Source: Adiantum capillus-veneris (lineage: Eukaryota > Streptophyta > Polypodiopsida > Polypodiales > Pteridaceae). Taken from it: a stretch of DNA of 64,000 nt. Location: positions 14,631,446-14,695,445 of the forward strand of contig CM043969.1 of NCBI GenBank assembly GCA_014529385.2. The letters run 5' to 3'. Each line of letters starts with the position of its first letter. The first letter of the stretch is position 1. A model generated the notes under the pieces. That model saw only the letters and a list, made by a program, of their open reading frames with translations, was not told the origin of the DNA and did not search any database. A program made the translations under genes and the position numbers. Shown one piece after another: positions 45,646-57,060 of this stretch.

Positions 45646-48600
45646 CTAGAATCTTCTAATCCTTTGTTGTAGTCTCCTCCGGTGAAGTGTGCTTCTACAT
45701 CTCGGTCGTGGTCGTCTCGATTTCCTAAGCTCAATCGCCCTATCAATGAGGGTGCCTTTGGTATGAATGTGGGTACTCCTTTGTGCTCGCTGCTGGCCTC
45801 TTGCTTCTCCTTCCATTCCTGCTTCTCTCGATCCGAAGAAATCTGTGATCTGCCTCTGAGGCTGTAGTGCTCTTTGTCTTCTCATTAGATTATCCCTGTG
45901 CCGATGTAGTTCCAGTAGGTACAGGCCTAAGTACCTACTGGATTATCCCTGTGCCAATGTAGGTACAGGCCTAAGCACCTTTGATCTTGGTATTGCATGA
46001 CTCTATCTAGAGGTCCAAAGCCTTCTTTAAATAGGCAATGGAAACGCCCACGTATCTCATAGTATACGGTGCAATGACATATGTAGTGTAATTCTGTCTC
46101 CGGCTCCATTCCGCAAAACTTGCAAATTATGCTCTCAAGTGGGATTCCCCTAAATCTGCCAAATTCAATTTCCAACTGGTGTGAGGATGTAGGAATCTGA
46201 CCAATAGCACATCTCAAACCATGAGACAGGTGGGTATCCATGTAGCTCGGGCGAATCACAAAACCATCTTCAGATAGCTGTAGGAAGTTTTCTTTGTAGT
46301 CGGCCATGTCCTCTTAGTGTCCAATTGTATAAGATCCTGGCCGATGATTTTATTAATCTCCGTTCGTGTGATTGCCAGTGATGGAGCCTCAAGAGAGTAT
46401 TGGAAGGGGGGTAATCTTTCCATACTGAGCCCGTGTCTCTGAAACCACGAGGACAGTTGCGCATACCAGCATGATGTATCTCCTTTCATTGCTAATTGTC
46501 GAGAGGATTCGAGGGCCAGTCTAGTATATCGGCAATTATTTGTATCCCATAAACCATGTATAAAGGACACTGATCTGGTAAGAGCTTCAATTTCTATCGG
46601 AGGGGCAGCTAGTTCCGCTCGGGTAATCGCGTGTGGTACGGAGGCCTTGGCTCTAATCATTCGGGAAATCATAGATACCAAAGGTCTCTCCATTGACTTC
46701 CAATTATCCTAATCCACAGATGGTCCCCAAATCTCGACCCCATAAAGCATAGCAAAAGCCACCACAGTATCAAAGAGCCAAAGTTTTGTTCGTGGTTCCT
46801 GAAACTGCACTTGTGAACACATCCTCTCCAACCCTCCCAAGGCCACAGAGGCTCTGGACAATCTAGCATCCGCTGCTTTCTTAAGAGTAAACTTCGGTCC
46901 TGTAAATACCACACCAAGGTATGTGTATGCATCCGTGTACTCTACTGTATCCTAGCCATATGCAAATGTAGGTGCCGATCTCCTAACCCACTGCGGTGTG
47001 GTGTTAAACACCATAACTTTGGTTTTACCCAAATTTACCGACAGTCCACTGTCCTCCGCGAATTTATGTAATGCATCTAACTGCCTCTGCATTCCATCTG
47101 GTGATTCTGCTATCAATACAATATCATCTACATACAGCAACAAAGGGATCCATGACCCTGCAAGTTGAGCACCTCTGTCACCCTCTCTATCAATGTAATC
47201 TGATACCTCATCTATATACATACCAAATAAAGTAGGGGACAGTGGGCATCCCTGCTTTACTCCAACGGTGGAATGAACAATGTCAGAATCCCCTTCTGGA
47301 GTACGTACAGAACCAGTTACTGACCCGTATAAGGCCATGATCCCCCAGATAATCTCTTTGGGGACTCCTAACTCTTGCATTCTGCGCATCAATCTAGCCC
47401 TTGGTACTGTATCAAAAGCTTTCCGAAAATCCACAAAGCAACAATACATCCTTCTCCCGCTTGCTCTTCCTTCCTCAATAATGGCTCTGAGCGTAAGAAT
47501 ATGATCTAAAGTGGAATAAACCCTCCTTGATCCAGCTTGTCCTGTTGCCCTTATGCCCTCATTCTCTGCCCATCTACTCAATTTTTGTTCCAGAATGGAT
47601 GCGTACGATCGGGTCAATGTGTGACCCACCATAATGGTACCGTAGTTCCCGGGTATCATAGGATCCCCTGACTTGAAAATAGGTACAATAGTAGATAATT
47701 TCCAAGATTCAGGTAATCCTTCACACATGGCCCGATTAAACAGACGAGCAAGGACTTCTGAAAGTAGATCCCTTGCATGGATCAGATGTTCTACTACTAA
47801 ACCCTCATGATCATATGCTCTTCTTGTCTTCATCTTATCAATGGCTTTTTCCACCATTTCCGTAGTAAAGAAAGTACTAGTAGCAGGGCATGGCTCTAGC
47901 GGATCTGGTAATGGAGGCTGTCCAGATACCGTTACATATTGACCCCAAATCTCAGGAGAAGTAATTGTTGGAAGCGATGAGTGCTCGTGAAATAAACGCA
48001 AGGCCTCATGTGAGTCCTGACTCAAGAAGAGCTGATACAAATCCTTCCCCAATTTGGCTAAAAATGCCCTTTTCTTGCGACGTACTATACGACGAAGAGC
48101 AATCCGAGACTACTTATATGTGATGATCCCAAGTGTAATCTCTTTCTGGACCTGGGTTCTCGTCTCTCTGCATTCCTCGTCGTACCAACTGTTTTGAGGC
48201 ATGTTCCCAGATCCTCTCTTCTGATCAGGCTGAGTATGTGGGTATGCCTCTTGTGCTGCTCCATGTAGTATCTCTGTTAGCTGAGAAGTAATCTCCTCTA
48301 CAGTATATACTGGCTCGGCTGCCCACATCCTATTATAGATCTTTTCCACATAGACTGAATCAATCTCTGGCGTGAAAGTATATCTTGTGTCTGTCTTCTT
48401 CCTTTGTATTTGAGAGGCATTGTATTGGAAGGAGATTGATAAGGTCAAGAGAGCATGATCCACTGCAATCCCAACCGGTCTGGGTCCCACCTTAAAGTCC
48501 TCGATACTAGAAATAAAGCTTGGTGAAGTCATGACATAATCCATTGTACTGGCCCCATGCCTGTGCAGGAAGCATGTGAATCCCCCAGATAAAGGGAAAT

Positions 48601-49234
48601 TCTCTAGACCATTAAGTATGGCCAAACCATGTATAGTTGCCATCTCCATGAGATGTCTCCCATATTCAGTGTGTTCTTTATCCTGTGAGGTTCTAGTAAG
48701 CCCCCTCTGTGATAAATCCACTTCTCTGAGCATTTCCTCAGAAGTATCATAGAATACTGCTTGAGAGTTGGCCGTTCTGGCATTAAAGTCTCCTAAGAGA
48801 ACGATGTCTCCATCTCTAGAGAACTCCCATATGTCATAATTCAATATGGAGAAAGGGGATTGTCCTTGAGGTGAGGAGTAGACTGATGTACTTGGAGGGA
48901 AGTAGCATATAGCGATATATAGAAATCTACCTATCTCAGCTCTCATTCTCACCCTGATAATCTGTAGTAGTGGTTTCAGCTCCTCTTTAAATAAGACTGC
49001 TACTCCTCCTGAACCCTAGCTACCTCACAGAGATCTCTTGTCTGGTCGACCAGCTGTTTCCCATAAATACCCCTTCACATGTGGCATAAGCTATCCCGGT
49101 ATCTAGTGTGTCTCTGAGTAGAAAACTATGTCTTTGTCCCTAAAGTTGTCTTCAAAGGCACCTACATCTAGCCTATATGATCCATTACAATTCCACGCCG
49201 CTATTAGGAGCGTCGCCCCATAGGTCTCGCACCG
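45646..49234 (-). pseudogene. LINE B ORF2: endonuclease, RT, Cys/His end
   Basis: In frame with ORF1 behind its UGA. It has AAWNCNGSYRLDVGAFED, then a stop after SETH (near 49110). 48952-48110 contains the endonuclease core LLGDFNART and VDYVM-type and DHALL motifs. 48052-46952 contains reverse transcriptase with VDFRKAFDTVPR, GVKQGCPLSPTLFGM and LLLYVDDIVLIAES. Further left (46932-45927, several frames) are a thumb-like region and the motif CKFCGMEPETELHYICHC. These parts make the nick and copy the RNA at the target. Several stops and shifts prevent full translation. Confidence 0.9.
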
Positions 49235-50404
49235 TCATGATGAGCGCTTTTCCAAAACCACTACTTTCCCTCCTCTATAAAAGGCGATTTTCCCCTTTTC
49301 TCTTGCTGCCCTGATCTCTAGCATCAACTCTTGCATGTGTGCCACTTGTGCCAATGTAAGGTCATCTCCCAGGAAAATACCGGTTTTCTTAAGAGTTGGC
49401 CTCTTCTTTAGAAATTCTTTCCTTATTTCTATATTCGGGAAGCGGAGAATAAGTGCCCTATCCTTTACGTTTCCCTTCTCGTCAATTCCTTTCTTGCCCA
49501 CTCTCCATGCACTTGTGTGAGTAGGCTCTGTGATGCCCATGCATTGTAGCAATTCCCTCACTTCTTCATCTACATTCTCTTTGTCTTTGACTCCTATGAC
49601 CCGCACATGTAGAGCCCGATTCTTCCTTTTCTGCTCTTCCTCAATGGTCATATTGATAATGGTGGAGGTAGGTGTGGTCTCAGGCATCAAGGCCTTCCCT
49701 TTCTTCGCATCCTCAATCCATTTCTCTGCTTCATCAACCTTTTCTTGTGTCTTAACAAGACGTTCCGCCCATGAAGATGCCGTTTTCGATTTCTGTTCAT
49801 CTCCTTCCCGTAGAGCTTCATCTGGTCCTTCATGTCCTCGAGCTCCTTCAGCACCGAAGGTTGGTCGTCTCCCTTCTCCTTAGTTGCAGCTTAGTTGCAG
49901 ATTTGCAAGCCGCAAGTTCTCGTTTTAGCTCCTCGATTATTGCATCTTTTTCCCCCATGTGCTTTTCCATATTTGTTCTCCATGCTTCAAAACTTGCGAC
50001 TGCCTCATCGAGTTTCTTTTGCAAAACGCATTCTGTTACATTTACTTCGGCCTTGATTAGGTTTCGTAATTCCGTTTTCACAATCTGAATTTCCTCATTC
50101 TGTACCCCCCGGATCTCTCTCCTTAGTTCTCTCATCATGTCTCCATACATGGAGTTCCTGTAGCTCTCAGCGTTCGCGTGCATTTCCTTCCTAGTGTCAT
50201 CCCTCGTATAGTTTAGCTCTGATTTGAGCATCACCTGGACCTTCTCCATCAGTAGCTCATCATGTATCCTGGAGGTTTTCCCAACTCGTAAGGATCCTGG
50301 TGATAGTACAGTATCTCTGTTTCTCCGTTTGAGAGTAGCCGTCGTTTTTTTGGGGTGGTGTAGCTATCTACACCCAGCCCTTCCCCTTCGGTAGGCGGAT
50401 CCAT
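49235..50404 (-). pseudogene. LINE B ORF1 (coiled coil + L1-ORF1-like), one frameshift
   Basis: The likely start is the ATG at 50404 (MDPPTEGEGLGVD). A basic leader precedes a long charged helix (about 50250-49900) with heptad-like spacing. The C-terminal half (49690-49235) holds an RRM-like domain and its extension: RALHVRVIGVKDKENVDEE, RALILRFPN, FLKKRPTL and GDDLTLAQVAHM, ending EKRSS and TGA. An 11-bp direct duplication of TTAGTTGCAGC near 49883-49903 breaks the frame between the halves. This layout is that of L1-type nucleic-acid chaperones, and it has no zinc knuckle like those of many flowering-plant LINEs. Confidence 0.88.
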
Positions 50405-50466
50405 CGAACCCGCCCCACAAATGTGGGGTAGGGTACTAGTGTGAGGGACTGAGAATAAGGCAAACT

Positions 50467-50541
50467 TAAAAGTTTATTTTAAAGCTTAAAAACCTTTAAA
50501 CTTTAAAAGTTTATTTCAAAGCTTAAAAACCTTTAAACTTT
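50467..50541. repeat. Two tandem copies, 37-bp period
   Basis: AAAAGTTTATTT(T/C)AAAGC followed by TTAAAAACCTTTAAACTTT occurs at 50468 and 50505. It lies just upstream (5') of LINE B. Confidence 0.9.
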
Positions 50542-50564
50542 AACGTAGGAGATGGGAAGTCCTT

Positions 50565-50628
50565 CTACGCGTAGGTAAAGGAGGGGTGCCGGGGACTTGC
50601 TACGCGTAGGAAGTCCTTCTACGCGTAG
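50565..50628. repeat. Three copies of palindrome CTACGCGTAG
   Basis: The perfect 10-bp palindrome occurs at 50565-50574, 50600-50609 and 50619-50628, spaced within GGAAGTCCTT-type sequence. The same palindrome recurs at 58.36-58.46 kb in front of another (GA)n array. Confidence 0.9.
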
Positions 50629-50955
50629 AAGGAGAGGGCTTGTGTGCGAACAGGTCGCGCGCTGGGCTACATAGGTGTGGAGGGGTTGGGTAATAGCATG
50701 CTGCAGTAAACAGTGCGCAGGCTGGATTCAGAACAGCACGCAGGCTGGGTTAAGAACTTCACACTCTTGGAAGCACTGAGCAGGCGCTGCATGAGCAAGA
50801 GTGCTATACAGGCCAGCAAGCGTAGGGCACAAACGCGAAACAGAGGGGTTTCTGAAGCGATGGTCTGGGCTCTGGTGATGTCACCGCGAGCGAGGGGCAG
50901 CCAGCGCGCAAGGTAATGGTGGCTTTGCAGGGAGCAGCTACTGCATGGATGTTCC

Positions 50956-50958
<3 letters not shown>

Positions 50959-51018
<60 letters not shown>

Positions 51019-51053
51019 ATGAGTAGTGTGCATTCTAACAGTGGATGTTCCCT

Positions 51054-51102
<49 letters not shown>
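50959..51102. repeat. Two (GA)n arrays with duplicated flank
   Basis: GA runs at 50959-51017 and 51057-51102, each preceded by TGGATGTTCCCTTG. The 98-bp block seems duplicated in tandem. Confidence 0.92.
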
Positions 51103-51106
<4 letters not shown>

Positions 51107-51179
51107 GGAAAGGCTCTCGATGCTGATAACAAATGTCTGTCCTAGCAAGAGATCGCCTCCAGAAGAAGCGTGCCATCAT

Positions 51180-51830
51180 CTGCAAACATCCCCATGGCTG
51201 CCCACCAAAAACGCTGGGGGCTGCCAGGGAAAACGTTGGTCAAGTTGATGAAAAACGCTAGGCATGCTGGTGGAAAAACGCTAGGGCTGCCTGCTGGTGG
51301 TCTCCTCATGCTGCCCTCTGGGGTGCCCATGAGAGGGCGCCCCTGACTGGGGCTGAACTACATACACATAGGCTCCCCTCCTCCCCTGCCTATATAGGGG
51401 CTGCCTCAGCCTGCTGGACCCAGACATGACCCTCCACGACCTGGCATAAATCCCATAAATGGGAAATAAAGGGAGAAAGTGTGGGAAAAATAGGGAAGGG
51501 CATCAAATGCTTATGGGACACTAGGGGAAAAATATATAGGGCACCAGGAGCCTGCAAGGCCATGGAACCAAGGCTAAACATGGCTAGACATAACCCGACA
51601 TGTGAAACATACCTCACACTGGCCAGCAGCATAGCCACAAAACAGCCCTCACTCCCTGGCACTTGTCCCCAGGAGAAACTGGGACCGACTGGACGAATCC
51701 ATAGAGATGCGTGAACTCTAACAGAAGTTTAAGCTTCTTATCAATGATAATGTGTCGCAACCTGTCCTCAATGGGTGAGAGTGGTATTCCCTCTCTCCCT
51801 CTCATCTCTCATGTCCAGGCCAAACAAGGT
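51180..51830. other. LTR-like block with AAAACGCT motifs
   Basis: No gene. AAAACGCT/AAAACGTT motifs occur at about 51205, 51229, 51250 and 51273, as in the block at 29.98-30.22 kb. A CCTATATAGGGG box near 51389 could be a TATA element. It probably belongs to an LTR whose borders are not visible. Confidence 0.4.
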
Positions 51831-52247
51831 GGACAGATACGTAGTGTACGACATGGTTTAGATACATACGAAATGTACTTCCGTACTGAACCGATACGTA
51901 ATAGGTACGTACCATTTGTTAAAAAACCATATTAAATTGAAGTAAGTTCATAGATCTTTCAAAATTTATACTCATAAACAAATTAACATTACAATGCTAA
52001 AAATGAACATATTAGACATAAAACCCAAATGACCCAAGCCTCAATGATAAATCATAAAACCAAGTACAACTACAAGCATAATGCCTATGGCATCAACCAT
52101 AAGCTGGCATTGTATATGCCATACAAATTGAATCAAAACAGTGAAACACAATACAAGTTTGCTGCTCTCCAAAGCATGCACATAGGTGACATGCCTATAG
52201 CCTCAAAAGTCTATGTCAGATGCCGAAGATGAATCGTCGCAAGAGAG

Positions 52248-52640
52248 CATGCCTCTATGTGACTGTCTCTGAAGGTCTCTGCACAAATTCTCTCTGGAAA
52301 TCGTACACGTGCCTTGGAATTTGCCCCAAAGTTTTAAGCATTGGCACACACTTCAATAAAGCCTAGACCACACAAAAGGGGCTCACCAAATCTGTCCGCC
52401 CAAAATATATACGCTGATTTTCCCCAATTTTTTAAAAGTTGACCATACGCACGCCCCTGTCTGACTATCTCTGAAGGTCTCTGCACAAATTTTCTCTCTG
52501 GAAATCGTACACGTGCCTTGGAATTTGCCCCAAAGTTTTAAGCATTGGCACACACTTCAATAAAGCCTAGACCACACAAAAGGGGCTCGCCAAATCCGTA
52601 CGCTAGTTTTCCCCAATTTTTTGAAAGTTGATCATACGGT
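52248..52640. repeat. Two tandem copies, 202-bp period
   Basis: The sequence from TCTCTGAAGGTCTCTGCAC through CCCCAATTTTTT occurs at 52267 and again at 52469 with few differences. The array is bordered by stretches very rich in TACG/CGTA (51830-51915 and 52630-52710). Confidence 0.88.
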
Positions 52641-52717
52641 ACCGTATGGTACGTACGATATCGTACTGTACGGTTGTACCGTACTGATCGGCTCCGTACG
52701 TACATACGAATGCAACC

Positions 52718-53000
52718 TTGAGGCCAAAAGAGAGTTACGTCGATGAGCCCAAGCGACGGTCATCTATGTCAACCCCACATCAAGGAACTTGGGTATTCCT
52801 AACAGGTATAATGAGTTGTTTGCGAAGTTTGAGCACTTGTTTCTTCAGGATGATCTTCCCCCTACAGTCCCTCCCAAGCGGCCTGAGGATCATGTCATCG
52901 ACCTAGTGGACGAAGCACAACTTGTAAGTTTCCATATCGATTGAACACGGCTAATGAAGAGGAGCTAGAGCGTGGTGGTGCACATGCAAGAATTGCTTTA
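52718..53000 (+). pseudogene. Ty3/gypsy pol fragment before RT
   Basis: One plus-strand frame reads NELFAKFEHLFLQDDLPPTVPPKRPEDHVIDL, the linker between protease and reverse transcriptase of gypsy elements, corresponding to LPPERPEDHAIDLV in the intact chromovirus. It breaks off within about 40 codons. It is a fragment only. Confidence 0.75.
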
Positions 53001-53309
53001 AAAAAAGTGAGACATTTGTGTGGTCGAAAGAAATATACTAAAAAAGTAAAAAACCTGTTTTTGTGGACGTCCTGTGGACGTCTTGCGGATCCATGCAGGG
53101 GGCTTTAGGGACTGCTTGAAGAGGAGGGGTTGCAAACTGTTTTTTTGTAAGAAAAGGCACTCTACAAGTTTTTTGAGCTCAATCAAGCCATTCCTATTGC
53201 TTCTCGGTAAGGATTTTCCCTTCCCCTTCTTCATTTCTGTTATTCTCTTGTGCTTGTGGTGTCGGTTGAAACTTGAGACTCTTCCCGGCTGTTGGTGTGT
53301 GCAAAGAAA
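53001..53309. other. Unassigned stretch before LINE C 3' end
   Basis: No domain recognised. GTGGACGTC is repeated around 53060-53080. It ends in GAAAGAAA immediately before the LINE tail. Confidence 0.4.
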
Positions 53310-53530
53310 GAAATGAAATGAAATGAAATGTTATATTAACGTCTTCAAAAGGCCATAATGACCTATGAGACCCGAAAGTTACAAAGTGGTGGATCTGATA
53401 CAAAGTCAGAGTAACAAAAAAACCTAACAACAGTCCAAAACAAAGATATATACTATGGGGTCCTAAGTTGATCGATGTGAGCCAAGCAAAAGACCAAGCA
53501 AAAAATGGGCGGCTTGTTGGGATAGCTGAA

Positions 53531-56500
53531 TCACAAGAGATCTAGCATCGGTCGTTGGCGAATCTCATCAATTTCCTCCATGGTTAGTAGTCTGACCGGG
53601 CGTCGTGCATGCCTGCCCAGCGTGCTCCGAATTTTCTGTCGTAGCCTCCGTCGATGCTGTGTAGTTCTTCGCAGTCGCGGGCACCTCGATTTCCCCAGTT
53701 CAATCGCTCGGTCAATCAGTGTGCCTCTGGTATGAGACGAGGGAGAGCTCTGCTGTGGGAGTGGCTCTTGCGGCTGTCCCGTGTCTGCTCTGAAGAAGTC
53801 TGTGATCCGTCTTTGAGACTGGCTAGCCTCGCCATTCATCAGGCTATCTCTGTGTCTGCGCAGCTCAAGCAAGAACAAACCCAGACATCTCTGATCTTCG
53901 TATCCCATAACTCTTGAGAGTGGTCCAAAACCTTCTCTAAACAAGCAATGGAAGCGACCTCGTATCTCGTAGTAGACGGGGCAACGACATGTATAGTGTA
54001 GCTCTGTCTCAGGTTCCATGTTACACAAGGGGCATGTCCTGTCCTCTACTGGTACTCCGCTGTATCTCCCCGTCTCAATCCGCAACTGGTGAGAAGATGT
54101 GCGTAACTGGCCAATAGCACATCGTATCCCATGAGACAAGTGGGTATCCATGTATCTGGGTCTCGCCACAAAACCATCTTTCATAAGCTGGAGAAGGTGG
54201 TCTTTGTAAAAAGCCATCTTCGTGCCCAATTCCTGTGCTGGTTGTATCCATGTCTTTCTGGTGTCTAGCTGGGTCAGGCCTTGGCGTATGAGCTTGGTGA
54301 TCTCTGACTGTGTCAGGGTGAGAGATGGTGCATCCAATGAGTAATGGAATGGTGCCAGACGGTCTATGATGAACCCATGTGCCTGAAACCATGATGTCAT
54401 CTCCCCATACCAGCATGTTGTATCTCCTTGTATGGCTAACAGTCGAGAGGCTTCAAGTGCTATGCGAGCATATCTGTCTCTAGGAAGTGCCCATGTGCGA
54501 TTTATGAAGGAGACTGATCTGGTGAGAGCCTCCACCACAAGTGGGGGGGCCGCTAGCTCTACTCGGATAATGGCCCGTGGTACTGATGCCTTGGCTCTAA
54601 TGAGCCGCGAGATCATAGAGACGAGAGGTTTCTCCATGTTCCCCCATCCGTCTGAGCGACCCGTCCTCCCGTGGTGATCCAGTGAAGGTCCCCATATCTC
54701 GGTTCCATAGAGCAATGCTGAAGCCACCAAGGTGTCATAGAGCCAGAGCTTCGTCTGGGGCTCCTGAAACTGAACCTGCGAACACATCCTCTCCAATCTA
54801 CCCAATGCTGCGTGGGCTCTAGTAAGTCTGGTTTCTGCTGCTCTTCTGAGTGAGAATGTAGGTCCACTAAAAACCACTCCAAGGTAAGTGTAAGCGTCTG
54901 TGTACTCCACAGTCTCCTGGCCGTATGTGAGTGTAGGTGCTGACCTCCTGATCCACCGTGGGGTGGTATTAAACACCATAACCTTGGTTTTACCCAGGTT
55001 GACAGACAAACCACTTTAGTGGGCAAACGTATGCAGAGCATCCAATTGACGTTGCATTCCCTCTGGGGATTCGGAGATCAACACTATGCCATAAGCATAT
55101 AACAAAAGTGGAATCCATGTCCCTGCCAACTCAGCACCTATATCCCCATCGCTGTCAATGTAGTCAGAAATCTCATCCACATACATACCGAAAAGAGTGG
55201 GAGCGAGCGGGCAGCCTTGCTTCACCCCAATAGTGGAGTGAACCGGTGTAGAGTGTCCCTCCCGGGTGCGTACATGCCCTACTACTGATCTGTACAATGC
55301 CATGATCCCCCAAATGAGTTCTGTGGGTACTCCCATTTCCTGTAATTTGCGCATTAGTCTAGCTCTGGGTACCGTGTCGAAAGCTTTGCGGAAGTCCACA
55401 AAGCTACAATAGATCCGTCTCCCATGAGATCTGCCTTCCTCGATGATGGACCTGAGTGTTAGGATATGGTCAAGAGTAGAGAAGCCTCTCCTGAATCCTG
55501 CCTGCCCAGTTGCACGTATTCCTTCCCTCTCTGCCCATCTACTCAGCTATTGCTCAAGAATGGATGCATACAACCGTGCCAGTGTGTGCCCAATCATAAT
55601 AGTGCGATAATTCCCAAGCTCCATGGGGTCTCCTGATTTGAAGATAGGTACGATTGTAGATAGGCTCCAAGTGTCCGGTAGGCCCTCACACATGGCACGG
55701 TTAAACATAACTGCTAGAAGCTCTGCTAGTAGGTCTTTGGCATGCATGAAATGCTCAGCTACTAGGCCCTCATGATCATATGCTCTCCCAGTCTTCATCC
55801 TGTCAATGGCTTTCTTCACCATCTCAGCAGTGAAAAAGACACATGTATGTGGGCATGGGTCGGGGGGGTTGGGGAGGGGCGGCTGTCCAGGTACTGTGTA
55901 CAAAGATGATGCGTACTGACCCCAGGTCTCTGTGGAGGAAATAGCAGGGGGGGGGGACTGCTCATGAAAGAGCCGCCACGCCTCACGCGAGTCTTGACTC
56001 AAGAATAGCTGATATAGATCCTGCTCGAGTCTTGACTCAAGAATAGCTGATATAGATCCTGCTCGAGTCTAGCCAAAAAAGCCCTCTTCTTCCGCCGCAC
56101 CAGGCGTCGGAAGTCCATCTGTGACTGTCTCTGAGTGACGTCCCCCAACAGCACCTCCCTCTGAAGTCTGGCTCTAGTCTGGCGGCACTCCTCATCGTAC
56201 CCGCTGTTCTGAGGCATGCTCCCAAATCGGCGGCTCTGCTCATGCTGGGTGTGTGGGTATGCTTCAGCTGCTGCCTCATGTAATGTCTGTGTCAGTATAG
56301 TAGTTAGCTCCTCCAGAGGTCGCCCCGGGTCCTCAGTGCATAGGCGTCTATAGATTCCGTCCATGTATACAGAGTCCGTCTCCCTTGTGAATGTGTAGCG
56401 AGTACGGACTACTACTCGTGGCTTGTGTGCTGCACTGAAATGGAAGGAGATGGTCATTGACACCAGAGCATGATCCACCGCCACCCCGACCGGTCTGGGC

Positions 56501-57060
56501 CCAACTGTGAGATCCTCGATACTAGAGATGAGATTCGGTTGTGCCATGATATAGTCCACCGTGCTGGCTCCATGTCTGTGTGGGAAGCATGTAAAGCCTC
56601 TCGCAGTAGGAAATCTCGTACTCCCATATGTCATTATCCAAAATAGAGAAAGGGGACTGTCCCTTGGGAGGTGCAGACACTGATGTACTCGGGGGAAAGT
56701 AACAAATAGCTAGATAGAGGTATCTGCCTGTCTCTGCTTTCAGTCTCACCCACATGTACCTAGCCTGCTCGTCCCTACGGGCTATATGTATCAATGGGGC
56801 TGCAGATCCTCTCTAAATAACACTGCCACTCCTCCCGAGCCCCGCCCTCTGTGCTCTGAGCGTGTTTCCTGTCTGTAGGCTGTCTCCCACCTATATCCAC
56901 TGATGTGAGGCATGGATTGCCCAGGGGCCTGTTGTGTCTCAGAGTAGAAGATGATGTCTCTTCCAGTAAAGCTATCCTCAAAAGCACCCACATCAAGACG
57001 CATAGATCCATTGCAATTCCAGGCAGCTACTTTGAGTGCGGTCCCATAAGTCTCGCACCG
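53531..57060 (-). pseudogene. LINE C ORF2, several breaks
   Basis: It starts in frame with ORF1 behind UGA: CGG TGC GAG, then AAWNCNGSMRLDVGAFED. The endonuclease loses about 84 codons near 56605-56625, including the region with LGDFNAR. 56002-55547 and 55399-55016 hold the reverse transcriptase, with GVKQGCPLAPTLFGM and the altered box LLLYAYGIV where copy B has LLLYVDDIV, so both catalytic aspartates are gone. 55009-53531 is a 492-codon open tail with CPLCNMEPETELHYTCRC. It is inactive. Confidence 0.9.

Larger units (their letters stand above)
45589..50430 (-). mobile_element. LINE copy B, nearly complete
   Basis: ORF1 starts at 50404, ORF2 follows from 49234, and the C-terminal Cys/His region and tail reach to about 45650. 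The last residues of ORF2 and the GAAAT tail seen in C and E are absent, so the 3' end is lost at the junction with copy A. Frame breaks make the copy defective. Its 5' end lies near 50430. Confidence 0.88.
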
